Source of the DNA: Aurantimonas marina
GTDB taxonomy: Bacteria; Pseudomonadota; Alphaproteobacteria; Rhizobiales; Rhizobiaceae
NCBI RefSeq assembly: GCF_017183135.1
Contig: NZ_JADDXW010000009.1
Coordinates: 104,210-168,209 of the forward strand
Length of the DNA: 64,000 nt
Reading direction: 5' to 3'
In this document: piece after piece, positions 39,340 to 48,140 of the stretch
Layout: the number at the start of each line of letters is the position of its first letter
Numbering within the stretch: the first letter of the stretch is position 1
Translations under genes and position numbers: made by a program
The notes under the pieces: model-generated
Databases searched by the model: none
What the model was told of the DNA's origin: nothing
Seen by the model: only the letters and a program-made list of their open reading frames with translations

Positions 39340-39549
39340 TCTCCTTGAGGCCATCGGTAGTGACGTCGCTCCCGCAGGCTGCGGCGAATAAAGGCGATTT
39401 CCAACGCACAGCGAGGGCGCGGCGGTCGCCTTCACCGCCTTTCAGACCAAGCCGGTCGGACTAGGTAAAGCACCTTCGGCGGCGTTGCAATCGGCTCGGC
39501 ACTGTGGCACCCGCCCGGTGATATCGCCCGAAACGCATCGGACTCCGCC

Positions 39550-40092
39550 ATGTTTGAACGACTGAGAACCAATCGTCGTAATCGCGAAGTCGTTGAGCGT
39601 CTTTATGGCGAGCTGGTGGCGCTTGCCCGCCGCCCCGAGCTTTATCTGGAGCATGGCGTCCCGGATACCGTGATGGGTCGGTTCGATGCCTTGTCGATCC
39701 ATGTCTTCCTGTTTCTCCAGCGTTGCCGGGAAGAGCCCGCGCTGCAGCCAATCGCGCAGGATGTGGTCGACCGTTTCATCATCGATGTCGAACAATCGAT
39801 CCGGGAGCTTGGGGTGGGCGATCCCTCGGTTCCAAAGCGCATGCGCAAGCTGGCCGGAATTTTCTACGAGCGCGTCGCCGCCTATGACGCGGCGCTTGAC
39901 GGTTCCCAAGCACCGATCGCTCACCTCGCTGCCACACTCCAAGCGCGTGTCGTTCCCGCCGAGGCGGGGAGGGGGGTGGCCCTGCAGCTTGCAACCTACA
40001 TAGCGGGAATGAGAACGCGACTTCAGGCGACAACGGCCACCGCGATACTGGCGGGGCATATTGAGACTGACGAGTTGGGAGGGGCGGTATGA
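39550..40092 (+). CDS. Ubiquinol-cytochrome c chaperone family protein (CBP3-like)
   Basis: This 180-residue protein matches the Ubiq_cyt_C_chap family: ELYLEHGVPDTVMGRFDALSIHVFLFLQR and VDRFIIDVEQSIRELGVGD, followed by KRMRKLAGIFYERVAAYDAAL. Mitochondrial CBP3 assists cytochrome b assembly into complex III, and the bacterial homolog is presumed to do the same. It is divergent from bamE and overlaps the DUF177 gene by 4 bp. Confidence 0.87.
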   Translation: MFERLRTNRRNREVVERLYGELVALARRPELYLEHGVPDTVMGRFDALSIHVFLFLQRCREEPALQPIAQDVVDRFIIDVEQSIRELGVGDPSVPKRMRKLAGIFYERVAAYDAALDGSQAPIAHLAATLQARVVPAEAGRGVALQLATYIAGMRTRLQATTATAILAGHIETDELGGAV

Positions 40093-40664
40093 CCCGGGAA
40101 TTTATAGGGTCCAAGGCTATCCGATACACCATATCGCCGCTCAAACTGCCGCGCGATGGCATGCCGGTCCGCTTCGAGGTGGATGAAACGGAGTGTGAGG
40201 CGCTGGCCCGCGAACTCGACATTCCGGCCGTCGAGACATTTGTCGGCGATCTCCGCGTGCTGCCTTGGCGGGCCGAGGGCGTGCGTGTCGCCGGTCAGGT
40301 CGCGGCGACGGTCGTGCAGCAGAGTGTCGTCAGCCTGGAGCCGCTGCGCCAGACGATCACGGAACCATTCGAGATGATCTTCGTGCCGGAAGGCTCCAAG
40401 CTGGCGCGTGTCGATCAACCGGGCGAGCAGGAATTATACATCGATCCCGAGGGCGATGATCCGCCTGAGGTCTACACCGGTCATACGATCGACCTCGGTC
40501 CTTATCTGGTGGAGGCCCTGGCGCTGGCGCTCGACCCCTATCCGCGCGAGGCGGACGCCGTCTTCGATCGTGTCGATACGGACCCCGATCCCGATTCCGG
40601 CCCACCGTCTGCCTTCGAGACCCTGGCGTCACTGGTTCCGCGTAACGGCGAGGACAAGAATTGA
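40089..40664 (+). CDS. DUF177 (YceD-type) protein
   Basis: This 191-residue protein has the DUF177 core: [20 protein letters not shown], an acidic middle and [20 protein letters not shown] near 135-155. In E. coli YceD is linked to 23S rRNA accumulation and sits before rpmF and plsX; here plsX follows without rpmF. Its start overlaps the chaperone gene (ATGA). Confidence 0.88.
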   Translation: MTREFIGSKAIRYTISPLKLPRDGMPVRFEVDETECEALARELDIPAVETFVGDLRVLPWRAEGVRVAGQVAATVVQQSVVSLEPLRQTITEPFEMIFVPEGSKLARVDQPGEQELYIDPEGDDPPEVYTGHTIDLGPYLVEALALALDPYPREADAVFDRVDTDPDPDSGPPSAFETLASLVPRNGEDKN

Positions 40665-40749
40665 TAGAAAATCGACGGTTGCCGTTCGTGCGCAAACGGA
40701 TATCTTCGCGCCGCGCCATCCAGGTGCACTGCAGGAAAGCGAGAGACCT

Positions 40750-41823
40750 TTGAATTCAAAGACCGGCATCACGATCTCGATCGACGCCATGGGCGGTGAT
40801 CATGGGCCGGCCGTGGTTCTTGCAGGTGCGGCGATTGCGCTGAAGCGCCACCCCGACACGCGCTTCGTCCTGTTCGGCGAAAGCGATCTCGTCATGCCGC
40901 TTCTCGATGCGGACCCCGAGCTGTCGGCCGCGTCGACCTTCCATCATTGCGACGTGTCGATACGGATGGACGACAAGCCGTCGCAGGCGCTTCGCCAAGG
41001 CCGGTACAAATCCTCCATGTGGCGGGCGATCGAGGCCGTTAAGACGCGTGAAGCCGATGTCGCCGTCTCGGCCGGAAACACCGGGGCGCTGATGGCGATG
41101 GCCAAGTTCTGTCTGCGCACGATGGCCAATATCGAGCGACCGGCGATCGCCGCTATCTGGCCGACCCTGCGCGGCGACAGCATCGTTCTCGACGTCGGTG
41201 CGACGATCGGCGCCGACGCCCAGCAGCTCATCGATTTCTCGATGATGGGCGGCGCCATGGCGCGGGCTCTCTTCGGCGTGGAACGCCCGACCGTCGGCTT
41301 GCTCAATATCGGCGTCGAGGAGGTCAAGGGCCAGGACGAGATCCGTGAGGCCGGCCGTTTCCTCAAGGAGACGCCACTGTCGGGTATCGACTACCGCGGG
41401 TTTGTCGAAGGCGACGACCTTGGCAAGGGTACGGTCGATGTCGTCGTGACCGAAGGCTTTACCGGCAACATCGCGTTGAAGACGGCCGAGGGAACCGCCA
41501 AGCAGATCGGCGCCTATCTGCGCGCGGCCATGTCGCAGACCTGGCTTGCCAAGGCCGGGTACTTTCTTGCCAAGAGCGCCTTCGAGCGGCTTCGCGACAA
41601 GATGGACCCTCGCAAGGCCAATGGCGGCGTGTTCCTTGGCCTCAACGGCATCGTCATCAAGAGCCACGGCGGCACAGATGCCGAAGGGATCGCGGCGGCG
41701 ATCGACCTGGCCCACGCAATGGCGCGTAATGGTCTGCGCGAAAAGATCGAGGCGGACCTCAAGAGCTTCTATTTGCGGGTTTCCGAGGAAGCCGCCGAAA
41801 TTCCCGAAAGCACCCTGCAATGA
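40750..41823 (+). CDS. plsX: Phosphate acyltransferase PlsX, TTG start
   Basis: This 357-residue peripheral enzyme converts acyl-ACP to acyl phosphate for phospholipid synthesis. Marks are [50 protein letters not shown] and [13 protein letters not shown]. No ATG or GTG in frame lies close upstream of the conserved N-terminus; TTG at 40750 with AGGAAAG about 10 bp before it is the best start. The stop overlaps the fabH ATG by 4 bp. Confidence 0.95.
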   Translation: MNSKTGITISIDAMGGDHGPAVVLAGAAIALKRHPDTRFVLFGESDLVMPLLDADPELSAASTFHHCDVSIRMDDKPSQALRQGRYKSSMWRAIEAVKTREADVAVSAGNTGALMAMAKFCLRTMANIERPAIAAIWPTLRGDSIVLDVGATIGADAQQLIDFSMMGGAMARALFGVERPTVGLLNIGVEEVKGQDEIREAGRFLKETPLSGIDYRGFVEGDDLGKGTVDVVVTEGFTGNIALKTAEGTAKQIGAYLRAAMSQTWLAKAGYFLAKSAFERLRDKMDPRKANGGVFLGLNGIVIKSHGGTDAEGIAAAIDLAHAMARNGLREKIEADLKSFYLRVSEEAAEIPESTLQ

Positions 41824-42800
41824 CAAATCAGATCAGATCCGTCGTGCGCGGGACCGGTTCGGCCCTGCCCGAACGGGTCATGCGCAACCAGGATTTCCAA
41901 GGCATCGTCGAGACCTCCGACGAATGGATACGCCAGCGCACCGGCATTGTGGCCCGCCATATCGCCGGTGACCATGAGACCACCGTGTCTCTCGCGGAGG
42001 AGGCGGCGCGGCGAGCTATCGCAGCATCCGGTCTCGAACCCGCCGACATCGACCTGATCGTCCTGGCGACCGCGACCCCCAACAATACCTTTCCCGCCTC
42101 TGCGGTGCAGGTTCAGCATCGGCTTGGCATCTCACACGGCTTCGCCTTCGACCTTCAGGCAGTCTGCAGCGGCTTCGTCTACGCGCTGACCACCGCCGAT
42201 CTCTACCTCAAGAGCGGCATGGCCCGCCGGGCATTGGTCATCGGCGCGGAGACCTTTTCACGCATTCTCGACTGGGAGGACCGGTCGACCTGCGTGCTGT
42301 TTGGCGACGGCGCCGGAGCCCTCGTGCTCGAAGCGACCGAAGGAGTCGAGGCTGGCGAGGGTGGCGGCATCATCGTCTCGCGGCTGCGTTCGGACGGTAC
42401 GCATCAGTCGAAGCTTTACGTCGATGGCGGCCCCTCGACCACCGGGACGATCGGCAAATTGCGCATGGAAGGCCGCGAGGTCTTCAAGCACGCGGTCGGC
42501 ATGATTACCGACGTGATCGAGGACTCGTTCTCGGCGGCGGCGGTCACGGCGGATGATATCGACTGGTTCGTCCCCCACCAGGCGAATCGGCGGATCATCG
42601 ACGCATCCGCGAGAAAACTCGGTATCGCGCCGGAAAAAGTGGTCGTGACCGTCGATCGACATGGCAACACGTCGGCCGCGTCGATCCCGCTCGCTCTCGA
42701 CGTGGCGGTTCGCGACGGTCGGATCAAGCGTGGCGATCTCGTGCTTCTCGAGGCCATGGGCGGCGGCTTTACCTGGGGCGCCGTGCTGATCCGCTGGTAG
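41820..42800 (+). CDS. fabH: Beta-ketoacyl-ACP synthase III
   Basis: This 326-residue condensing enzyme starts fatty-acid chains from acetyl-CoA and malonyl-ACP. The catalytic triad is C116 (DLQAVCSGF), H253 ([10 protein letters not shown]) and N283 ([14 protein letters not shown]). It has the normal family length and is coupled to plsX. IHF and MerR genes follow, the standard alphaproteobacterial block. Confidence 0.97.
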   Translation: MTNQIRSVVRGTGSALPERVMRNQDFQGIVETSDEWIRQRTGIVARHIAGDHETTVSLAEEAARRAIAASGLEPADIDLIVLATATPNNTFPASAVQVQHRLGISHGFAFDLQAVCSGFVYALTTADLYLKSGMARRALVIGAETFSRILDWEDRSTCVLFGDGAGALVLEATEGVEAGEGGGIIVSRLRSDGTHQSKLYVDGGPSTTGTIGKLRMEGREVFKHAVGMITDVIEDSFSAAAVTADDIDWFVPHQANRRIIDASARKLGIAPEKVVVTVDRHGNTSAASIPLALDVAVRDGRIKRGDLVLLEAMGGGFTWGAVLIRW

Positions 42801-42802
42801 AT

Positions 42803-42838
42803 ATCAAGCCTTGATTCAGATGACGTTTTCGCTAGAGT
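42803..42838 (+). promoter_or_regulatory. Palindrome and candidate promoter upstream of ihfA
   Basis: ATCAAG-C-CTTGAT (42803-42815) is a perfect palindrome. It overlaps a possible -35 box TTGATT (42811-42816), which is 16 bp from TAGAGT (42833-42838). Both strands also contain WATCAA, the core of the IHF consensus, with one mismatch in the TTR part, so self-binding by IHF is conceivable. Confidence 0.4.
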
Positions 42839-42907
42839 GTGGCCGTACGTAAGGGTGCCGAGCAACGATCTGTGGCTGACGGTCTTCCAGGAAATTAGGG
42901 GACATTT

Positions 42908-43255
42908 ATGGGAGACAAAACCCTCACCAGAGCCGACCTCGCCGAGGCGGTGTTCCGGAAGATCGGTCTGTCTAGGACGGAGTCGGCGCAACTTGTCGAA
43001 ATGGTCCTCGACGAGGTTTGCTCGACCATCGCCAGCGGGGAATCGGTGAAGATTTCCTCGTTCGGATCGTTTCTGGTTCGTAAGAAGAATGAGCGCGTCG
43101 GACGAAATCCGAAGACCGGCGAGGAAGTGCCGATCTCGCCCCGGCGTGTCGCGGTGTTCAAGCCTTCGAACGTTCTGAAGGACCGGATACTGGGGGCGCA
43201 TGGCGAGCGACGTCCGAAAGCGGGCGGTCTCGAGATGCTGAAAGCCGCCGAGTAA
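42908..43255 (+). CDS. ihfA: Integration host factor subunit alpha
   Basis: This 115-residue DNA-bending protein has [40 protein letters not shown] and the DNA-inserting Pro arm [20 protein letters not shown]. The length and the C-terminal tail after LKDRI fit IhfA rather than HU. It lies between fabH and a MerR gene. Confidence 0.95.
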   Translation: MGDKTLTRADLAEAVFRKIGLSRTESAQLVEMVLDEVCSTIASGESVKISSFGSFLVRKKNERVGRNPKTGEEVPISPRRVAVFKPSNVLKDRILGAHGERRPKAGGLEMLKAAE

Positions 43256-43282
43256 GGCCGCTACGGTTGATTGGTCATCGCC

Positions 43283-43861
43283 ATGACGGAAAAGAGTGTC
43301 GACGCCTTTCGCACAATCAGCGAAGTCGCTGGAGATCTCGACCTGCCGCAGCATGTTCTGCGGTTCTGGGAAACGCGGTTCCCGCAGATCAAGCCGATGA
43401 AGCGGGGCGGCGGTCGTCGCTACTACCGGCCGGACGATGTCGAGTTTCTCAAGGGCATCCAGTATCTCCTGTACGTCAAGGGTTTTACGATCAAGGGCGT
43501 GCAGCGGATATTGAAGGAGAACGGTGCGCGCTTCGTCGTGGCGATCGGTTCGGGTGACATCGCGGCTCTCGAACAGATTCAGGCCGGGCGGCAAAGTTCG
43601 GCAAGTTCCGGCGCAAGTGACGGGCCCCATCTCGACGATATCGATCTCATTGCGCCTGAATCCCGGGAAGAGGTTGGACTACCAAACGCCCCGGCGGAGG
43701 GGACGGCCAAGCCCTTTGCCGGGTTGCTGAAACGTCGTCGCGACACCGGCGTCGAAGAAGGCCACCGCGGCGGATTGCTCCCACGAGAGAGCGCCGAAGA
43801 ACTCGACGACGTGATTCTGCAGTTGCTCGAGTGCAAACGTCTTCTCGATCAGGTGCGGTGA
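43283..43861 (+). CDS. MerR-family transcriptional regulator
   Basis: This 192-residue protein has an N-terminal MerR winged helix ([22 protein letters not shown], residues 9-30, and [18 protein letters not shown]) and a helical linker ([10 protein letters not shown]). The C-terminal half is low-complexity and ends in a short helix [18 protein letters not shown]. There is no Cys cluster for metal sensing. This MerR next to ihfA is conserved in alphaproteobacteria, but its target is unknown to me. Confidence 0.88.
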   Translation: MTEKSVDAFRTISEVAGDLDLPQHVLRFWETRFPQIKPMKRGGGRRYYRPDDVEFLKGIQYLLYVKGFTIKGVQRILKENGARFVVAIGSGDIAALEQIQAGRQSSASSGASDGPHLDDIDLIAPESREEVGLPNAPAEGTAKPFAGLLKRRRDTGVEEGHRGGLLPRESAEELDDVILQLLECKRLLDQVR

Positions 43862-44137
43862 CGTCGATCGGCTTGAACGTCGGCTCTGCGCCATTCGACG
43901 ATCGGGGTTCTGCCCGGAACGGCGATGAATCCGGCCGCGACAGGTTCCTGTGCCCAGTATCCGAGGATCGCCTGATCGGCCCTGCGGGACCAGCTTGCTG
44001 CACAGGCGGTTCGGTTGGTGCTGGAGTTGCCGCCGGTTCAATCGGGAGCGGGAAGGGCGCTTCCGGCAATGTCGCGCATGCTGAACCGCATTTGCCTGTT
44101 GCGCGCAATGTCCGGATTATCTAGGACAGTCAGCAGT

Positions 44138-44214
44138 CGGAGCGTAGCGCAGCCTGGTAGCGCACCTGAATGGGGTTCAGGGGGTCGGAGGTTCGAATCC
44201 TCTCGCTCCGACCA
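44138..44214 (+). tRNA. tRNA-Pro, anticodon GGG, CCA encoded
   Basis: The 77-nt cloverleaf has acceptor CGGAGCG / CGCTCCG, D stem GCGC/GCGC, anticodon stem CCTGA/TCAGG with loop ATGGGGT (anticodon GGG), T arm GGAGG-TTCGAAT-CCTCT and a discriminator A followed by CCA. The CGG-type first pair C1-G72 is typical of bacterial tRNA-Pro. The accessory region with relics and the nos operon begins directly downstream. Confidence 0.97.
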
Positions 44215-44489
44215 TTTCCAAAACCTTGCAGGGCAGGCGATTGACGGCATGGCGGCAGAATGCCCCTGAAACCAGCCCGGGACTTCTGACACTGTTTTGT
44301 GACTGATGCGATTCGCGCGGCCCGGAAATTTCTGCCTCCGCAATCCGCATTCACCAGGCGAAGAAGGTCAGTCAACCGATCGTCCGGGTCGTCGGCAAGC
44401 GGCGGATCTCGGACGATCCTGTTCACCTGCTGCCGACACCACCCGACTAGGACAACATCGATCTCGGCGCTGGGGAAGGCAAGGACAAC

Positions 44490-44631
44490 CAACTGTTGCC
44501 GACCAGCGCGCCGTCGGCGAGAACCGTCAGACCGAACGTCTTGAACGCCTTTTCCGCGCCGGGCGTCAGCGCCTTGCGGCGCTGCGCCAGCGCGGCGGTG
44601 TCGGTGGGGTAGATCCGGTCTGTTATGGCAT
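44490..44631 (-). pseudogene. N-terminal fragment of a carboxymuconolactone decarboxylase/AhpD-like gene
   Basis: On the minus strand the frame reads ITDRIYPTDTAALAQRRKAL then TPGAEKAFKTFGLTVLADGA, which resembles the N-terminus of AhpD-like carboxymuconolactone decarboxylase proteins (..LAPEAAEAFxxFxxxVFADGALS). The ATG at 44629-44631 is followed by CCA TAA; inserting one base would restore M-P-I-T-D-R. After DGAL the similarity stops, and the Cys-x2-Cys active site is absent. The sequence from 44215 to about 44489 shows nothing recognisable. It would have been the last gene after the CBS-domain gene. Confidence 0.6.
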
Positions 44632-44649
44632 TTTCTCCTGTCGTGTCCT

Positions 44650-45090
44650 TCAGCGATAGCCGAGATTCATCACGTAATCGCGCAGCAGTTCCTCCTCCTG
44701 CTGGACTTCCTGCAACAGGATCTGGAGAACATCGCGCGCGTTCAGCACGCCCAGTGGGCGACCTGAATTGCCAATGATAGGGATGTTCCTGAATCCACAC
44801 GCTTTCATGACCTCCCAGATGCCGTACAACTGGCCCTCGGGCGCCGCCGTGGTCACATCACGGGTCATCGCCTCGACCACCGGGGCGGTGCAGCTGGCGC
44901 CCGCGCAGCGTCCCGTCTGACGCACCACGTCCGTCTTTGTGAGTACGCCGGTCATCCGTCCCTCGGCATCGCAGACCAGCAGCATTTCGCGCCCGTCGTC
45001 CAGAAGCCTCGCCGCCTGCAGAAGCGTCGCGTTAATATCGATGCAGGGCATCCGCTCGCGGGCGGTAGGCAGGAGTTTTGCGACCAGCAT
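44650..45090 (-). CDS. CBS-domain pair protein
   Basis: This 146-residue soluble protein consists of two CBS domains (about 5-62 with LLVCDAEGRMTGVLTKTDVV, and about 76-136 with NIPIIGNSGRPLGVLNARDV). CBS pairs bind adenine nucleotides and act as energy sensors. A GRCAGASC segment between them has two Cys, whose role is unknown. AAGGAGA precedes the ATG at 45090; the longer frame to the left is not needed. It lies 89 bp after the flavoprotein gene on the same strand. Confidence 0.85.
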   Translation of the reverse strand: MLVAKLLPTARERMPCIDINATLLQAARLLDDGREMLLVCDAEGRMTGVLTKTDVVRQTGRCAGASCTAPVVEAMTRDVTTAAPEGQLYGIWEVMKACGFRNIPIIGNSGRPLGVLNARDVLQILLQEVQQEEELLRDYVMNLGYR

Positions 45091-45179
45091 GCTCTTTCTC
45101 CTTGCGGCCCGGACAGCGTGGCAAGAAGCACTGCCACAATCCCGGTCACCGCACCGCCTGCGGGTTAACCCTGCGGCAT

Positions 45180-45845
45180 TCACATCTTCTCTTCGACAAT
45201 GTGGTTGTCCTTGACGCCAAGGTTGTGCAGTGCCTGACGCACCGCAGCCATCATCGGCGGCGGGCCGCAGAGATAGCAGCGACTGTCTGGTCCGACGTGC
45301 TGGCGCAAATAATCCCGATCGAGTCTTTGCTGTGGTACGCTGGCGCCAGGCTCGTCCACGACGAAGAGGGTTCTTAGTCCCTTCATCGCCTCGAACTTCT
45401 CGCGCCAGATGATGTCGGCTTCGGTCTTGTTGGCAAAAACCAGCGTCGATCCCTCAAGTGTTCCGTGATCGTGCAACCGCTTGCGCAACACCGCGATCAT
45501 TGGTGTGATGCCCGCCCCACCGGCGATGAACACGCCTGGCCCCTGATCCGAGATCGCGCCGAACGGTCCTTTGATTTCCACCTCGTCGCCCGCTTTCATC
45601 ACACTAATCTGCTCGGTTACGCCGTGGTGGTCGGGATAGGACTTGATGACGAACTCCAAAGTCGGCTCATGCGGTAAGGTCACCGGGGTAAAGGGGCGGC
45701 CCTCGTCTTCCCAGCCATCCTTAAGAAGACGGAGTTCCACTCCCTGACCCGGGCTGTATTCGAAGCCTTCAGGCCGGTCGAAAACCAGATGATGCGTATC
45801 GTGCGTAACCGACTCGATATGTTTCAGTGTCATCCGGTATTTCAT
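45180..45845 (-). CDS. Ferredoxin reductase-type FAD/NAD(P) oxidoreductase
   Basis: This 221-residue flavoprotein has an FAD-binding barrel with RPFTPV at 50-55 (the RxYS/T-type motif), the NAD(P) domain with GGAGITPM at 109-116, and CYLCGPPPMMAAVRQALHNLGV near 191. It has no ferredoxin domain, so it would serve a separate electron carrier. A strong AAGGAGG site precedes the ATG at 45845. It heads a short operon with the CBS-domain gene and the decayed AhpD-like gene. Confidence 0.88.
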   Translation of the reverse strand: MKYRMTLKHIESVTHDTHHLVFDRPEGFEYSPGQGVELRLLKDGWEDEGRPFTPVTLPHEPTLEFVIKSYPDHHGVTEQISVMKAGDEVEIKGPFGAISDQGPGVFIAGGAGITPMIAVLRKRLHDHGTLEGSTLVFANKTEADIIWREKFEAMKGLRTLFVVDEPGASVPQQRLDRDYLRQHVGPDSRCYLCGPPPMMAAVRQALHNLGVKDNHIVEEKM

Positions 45846-46114
45846 GGGGCACCTCCTTCTTCTCTGGGCCGACTGATGATGCCGCCGTCCGGGGTCGTTA
45901 AAGCGTGCGCGCGAACGGACGTTATCTTCAACCACGACCTCGGAACGCCACGATCAGCAGCAAGATCATGAGGATCCCATGGATAGGCGTGCCCCGCCAA
46001 CCCGTCGCCGCCGCTTGATCCGCCGTGCGCCGCCCTGCCGCCCGCACAGATTATCGCCGGATCGGAACCGTGAACGTAGTCTCAAACCTGGTGTCAGATT
46101 CGGTTGCAGGGGGA

Positions 46115-46402
46115 TTAGCCGACCCTTCTCGACGACGCGGGCAGCGGCAACTCGCCAAAATCGATGGCGCTGCATGTGAGGATCGTTCCGTCTTCATCCG
46201 CAGTGATGCGGACCCGGCGGCTTGCCGCAAAGAACGTCAGCCTGACCTTGCCTGCGTCTTCATCCTCGCCGCGCTCGAACCGGCTGGTGATCGTTCCGTC
46301 GCGCATTCCCTGTTTCAGATCATCCGCGTCGATCCGAAACGCCTTGGCGAGCATATCGGCGTCGATCTGGATCGCGTCATCGACAAATGCGATGTGAGTC
46401 AT
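46115..46402 (-). CDS. DUF6522-like small protein
   Basis: This 95-residue acidic protein (IQIDADMLAKAFRIDADDLK, ITSRFERGEDEDAGKVRLTF) contains no Cys motif, signal peptide or membrane segment. It resembles the DUF6522 group, which tends to lie near nitrogen-oxide and denitrification regulators. It is 33 bp downstream of nsrR on the same strand, so it is probably controlled by NO through NsrR. The function is unknown. Confidence 0.7.
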   Translation of the reverse strand: MTHIAFVDDAIQIDADMLAKAFRIDADDLKQGMRDGTITSRFERGEDEDAGKVRLTFFAASRRVRITADEDGTILTCSAIDFGELPLPASSRRVG

Positions 46403-46435
46403 TGGACTTCTCCATTTCTCTGCGCTTCATCCGGC

Positions 46436-46873
46436 TCATCCAGCCGCGACCAACGATCCATCCGGTTCGTCGCCGGGCCAGGCGCAGTCCGCCACCGTTG
46501 TCCGATCAAGCTCCCTCATGAAGGCCGCACGCGCAGCGGCGAGTTGGGGTTTCAGGCGGCACCGCGGTTGCAGCACGCAAGCACCACCATCCGCACGAAA
46601 ACACTCGACGATGGCGAAACGCTGCTCGAGGTGACGCACAACCTCGCCCACCGTAATCGCATGTGCCGGCCGCGCCAGCCGTAATCCGCCACTCTTGCCG
46701 CGCTGCGCCCGGACAAACCCGCCGCGACCGAGATCCTGCACCACCTTGGCCAAATGATGCTGCGAGATCGCGAACTCCTCGGCGATCTGTCCGGTAGAGA
46801 TCGACTCTGCGGACGCTCCAGCCAGCCGCATCAGAACCCGCAAGCCGTAGTCGGTGAATGACGCCAGCCGCAT
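46436..46873 (-). CDS. nsrR: Rrf2-family NO-sensing repressor NsrR
   Basis: This 145-residue protein has the Rrf2 winged helix (MRLASFTDYGLRVLMRLA, STGQIAEEFAISQHHLAKVV, VRAQRGKSGGLRLARPA) and three cysteines C91, C99 and C105 in ECFRADGGAC and LQPRC, the cluster layout of NsrR. NO destroys the Fe-S cluster and releases repression. The ATG at 46873 follows AAAGGAG. Its position among nitrogen-oxide genes supports the name over IscR or RirA. Confidence 0.85.
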   Translation of the reverse strand: MRLASFTDYGLRVLMRLAGASAESISTGQIAEEFAISQHHLAKVVQDLGRGGFVRAQRGKSGGLRLARPAHAITVGEVVRHLEQRFAIVECFRADGGACVLQPRCRLKPQLAAARAAFMRELDRTTVADCAWPGDEPDGSLVAAG

Positions 46874-46891
46874 TAGCACTCCTTTAAATGG

Positions 46892-46909
46892 TATTTATAA
46901 TACTAAATA
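46892..46909. promoter_or_regulatory. Candidate NsrR autoregulatory operator
   Basis: TATTTATAATACTAAATA has perfect 6-bp inverted arms (TATTTA/TAAATA) with a 6-bp spacer, 19 bp upstream of the nsrR ATG, in an AT-rich patch unlike the surroundings. Spacing and composition resemble NsrR sites. Confidence 0.5.
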
Positions 46910-47033
46910 TACTGGAAGATAATGCGTATTGCAAATGCCTAATAAGGGTGGCGTCGGACGACCGAAGCCCTGCGCGGGCGGTTGTGATGAGCCGATCCGA
47001 AGTCGCAATCGACCCTCGATCTTTGATAAAGGA

Positions 47034-47269
47034 CATCCCGACGAGTGCATCGATTGCGGGGTTTGCGAATGCCCGGCCGAGGCGATCCTGCCCGACAGCG
47101 ATCCAGGAGCCCATGCCTCGCTCGCGCTGAACAGAAATATGCCTCGGTCTGGTGGAACATGGCGATGATGGGCGAAACGCCCGCCGATGCCGACGCCTGG
47201 GAGGACGTGCCGAACAAGTTCGAAGATTACTTCAGCCCTGAAGCGCACAAGGAGCCGACGGAGGCATGA
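47034..47269 (+). pseudogene. 3' half of a 7Fe ferredoxin gene (fdxA-like), frameshifted
   Basis: The plus strand reads [20 protein letters not shown], then in another frame [39 protein letters not shown], both typical of the C-terminal half of FdxA ferredoxins. Two residues are missing between the last two cysteines (the family has CGVCEPECP), and at least one frameshift lies near 47128-47135. The N-terminal half with the 3Fe-4S cluster is absent; 46910-47033 shows no similarity. Confidence 0.78.
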
Positions 47270-47327
47270 AGAGGGCCGGGCCGTCGTCCGGGCGATGCAG
47301 AGCTGCGCCTGGTGTGCTTCAGGGGCG

Positions 47328-47537
47328 TCAACCAGCACGGGCGCGCTGTTCGGCGAGGGCAAGCCAGTCCCGCAGCAGCACCTTGTCCTCCTTGGAAAAA
47401 CGTGCCCGGCGCTGCAGGTCGTCAAAGCCGTCGTCCGGATGGTGTTTCTCATAATCGGCTCGGACCAAGGCTTCGAGCCGATCGTGTTTGCAGCCACGAT
47501 TGGCGTTGCCTGGCGTGATGTCCGCGCCGGTGGTCAT
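47328..47537 (-). CDS. Small basic-acidic protein, 69 residues, coupled to the nnrS relic
   Basis: MTTGADITPGNANRGCKHDR opens an intact 69-residue frame (then KHHPDDGFDDLQRRARFSKE and LLRDWLALAEQRARAG). It has no membrane segment and one Cys. The ATG overlaps the final TGA of the nnrS relic by 4 bp (ATGA), so in the ancestor it was translationally coupled to nnrS. I do not recognise the family. It may be a surviving member of an nnrS operon or a passenger. Confidence 0.5.
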   Translation of the reverse strand: MTTGADITPGNANRGCKHDRLEALVRADYEKHHPDDGFDDLQRRARFSKEDKVLLRDWLALAEQRARAG

Positions 47538-48133
47538 GCCGGACCGGTCCGGGTCCGACCGGGCTTCGCCGCCATCAGCATTGGCACGAAAATGACCGCA
47601 AAACCAAGCAGCGCAACGCTTCAGCCGGCGCCCGCCAGCGTCATCGTGCCGACCGCGCCCACCGTCCAGCTGTGGGTCACGGCGCTCGCCGTCACGGTTT
47701 CCGGCCAGGCGGCGCTGGCGCCGAGCAGCAGGAATCCCGCCGGAACGAACCCATAGGCGATGTGCATGATGGCGAGGATCGGCTCGCGCCAGGTCGGCGC
47801 GCCGCGCCACCTTAGAAGGCGGATGACGAGCAGCGCGGCCGCCAGAAACGCCAGGGCGGCGGTGATGGGTGCCGCCGGGGCGACGACCCAGGCCATCAGC
47901 GCGACCATTGTCGTGCCGATGGCCAGGGCATCCGGTCGGCCGAACGGCAAGGGTAGGGGCTTTTCGCGCTTCACCAACCAGTTGCGCGTGAAGCTGGGCG
48001 TGACCCGTCCGCCGATCAGTGTGATGAGCGCGATCAGCGCGGCGATCGAAAGGCGGAGCGCGAGGTCGGTCGGTGCGCCGCTCAGAGCCTGGACATGAAA
48101 CAGGATGTTCCCGGCGAGCAGCGCCCGTGGCCA
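47534..48133 (-). pseudogene. NnrS-family membrane protein, truncated with premature stop and internal deletion
   Basis: The minus strand encodes LLAGNILFHVQAL, LRLSIAALIALITLIGGRVT, PSFTRNWLVKRE, PLPFGRPDALAIGTTM and HSWTVGAVGTMTLAG, clear NnrS segments (NnrS relieves NO stress in denitrifiers). TGA at 47621-47623 interrupts the frame, and in the same frame VALLGFAVIFVPMLMAAKPG, the usual C-terminal helix, follows at once. Some 60-70 residues that normally separate these parts (including the MTRASLGHTG motif) are missing. The first third of the protein is also absent; the relic begins right at the end of the ferritin-like gene. Confidence 0.8.
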
Positions 48134-48140
48134 ATCGGAC

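Noticed and set aside
43862..44137. Short open frames between the MerR gene and tRNA-Pro
   Set aside because: No ribosome site, no recognisable product, and the frame that crosses the tRNA is clearly non-coding.
44138..44214. tRNA-Pro 3' end as an attachment site with a matching repeat in the window
   Set aside because: I found no second copy of the tRNA 3' end or an integrase gene within the window, so no att site is annotated.
45846..46114. Small membrane-tail frame on the minus strand ending near 45933 (GILMILLLIVAFRGRG)
   Set aside because: Looks like the end of a helix but has no start, ribosome site or recognisable upstream part; I see nothing firm in this gap.
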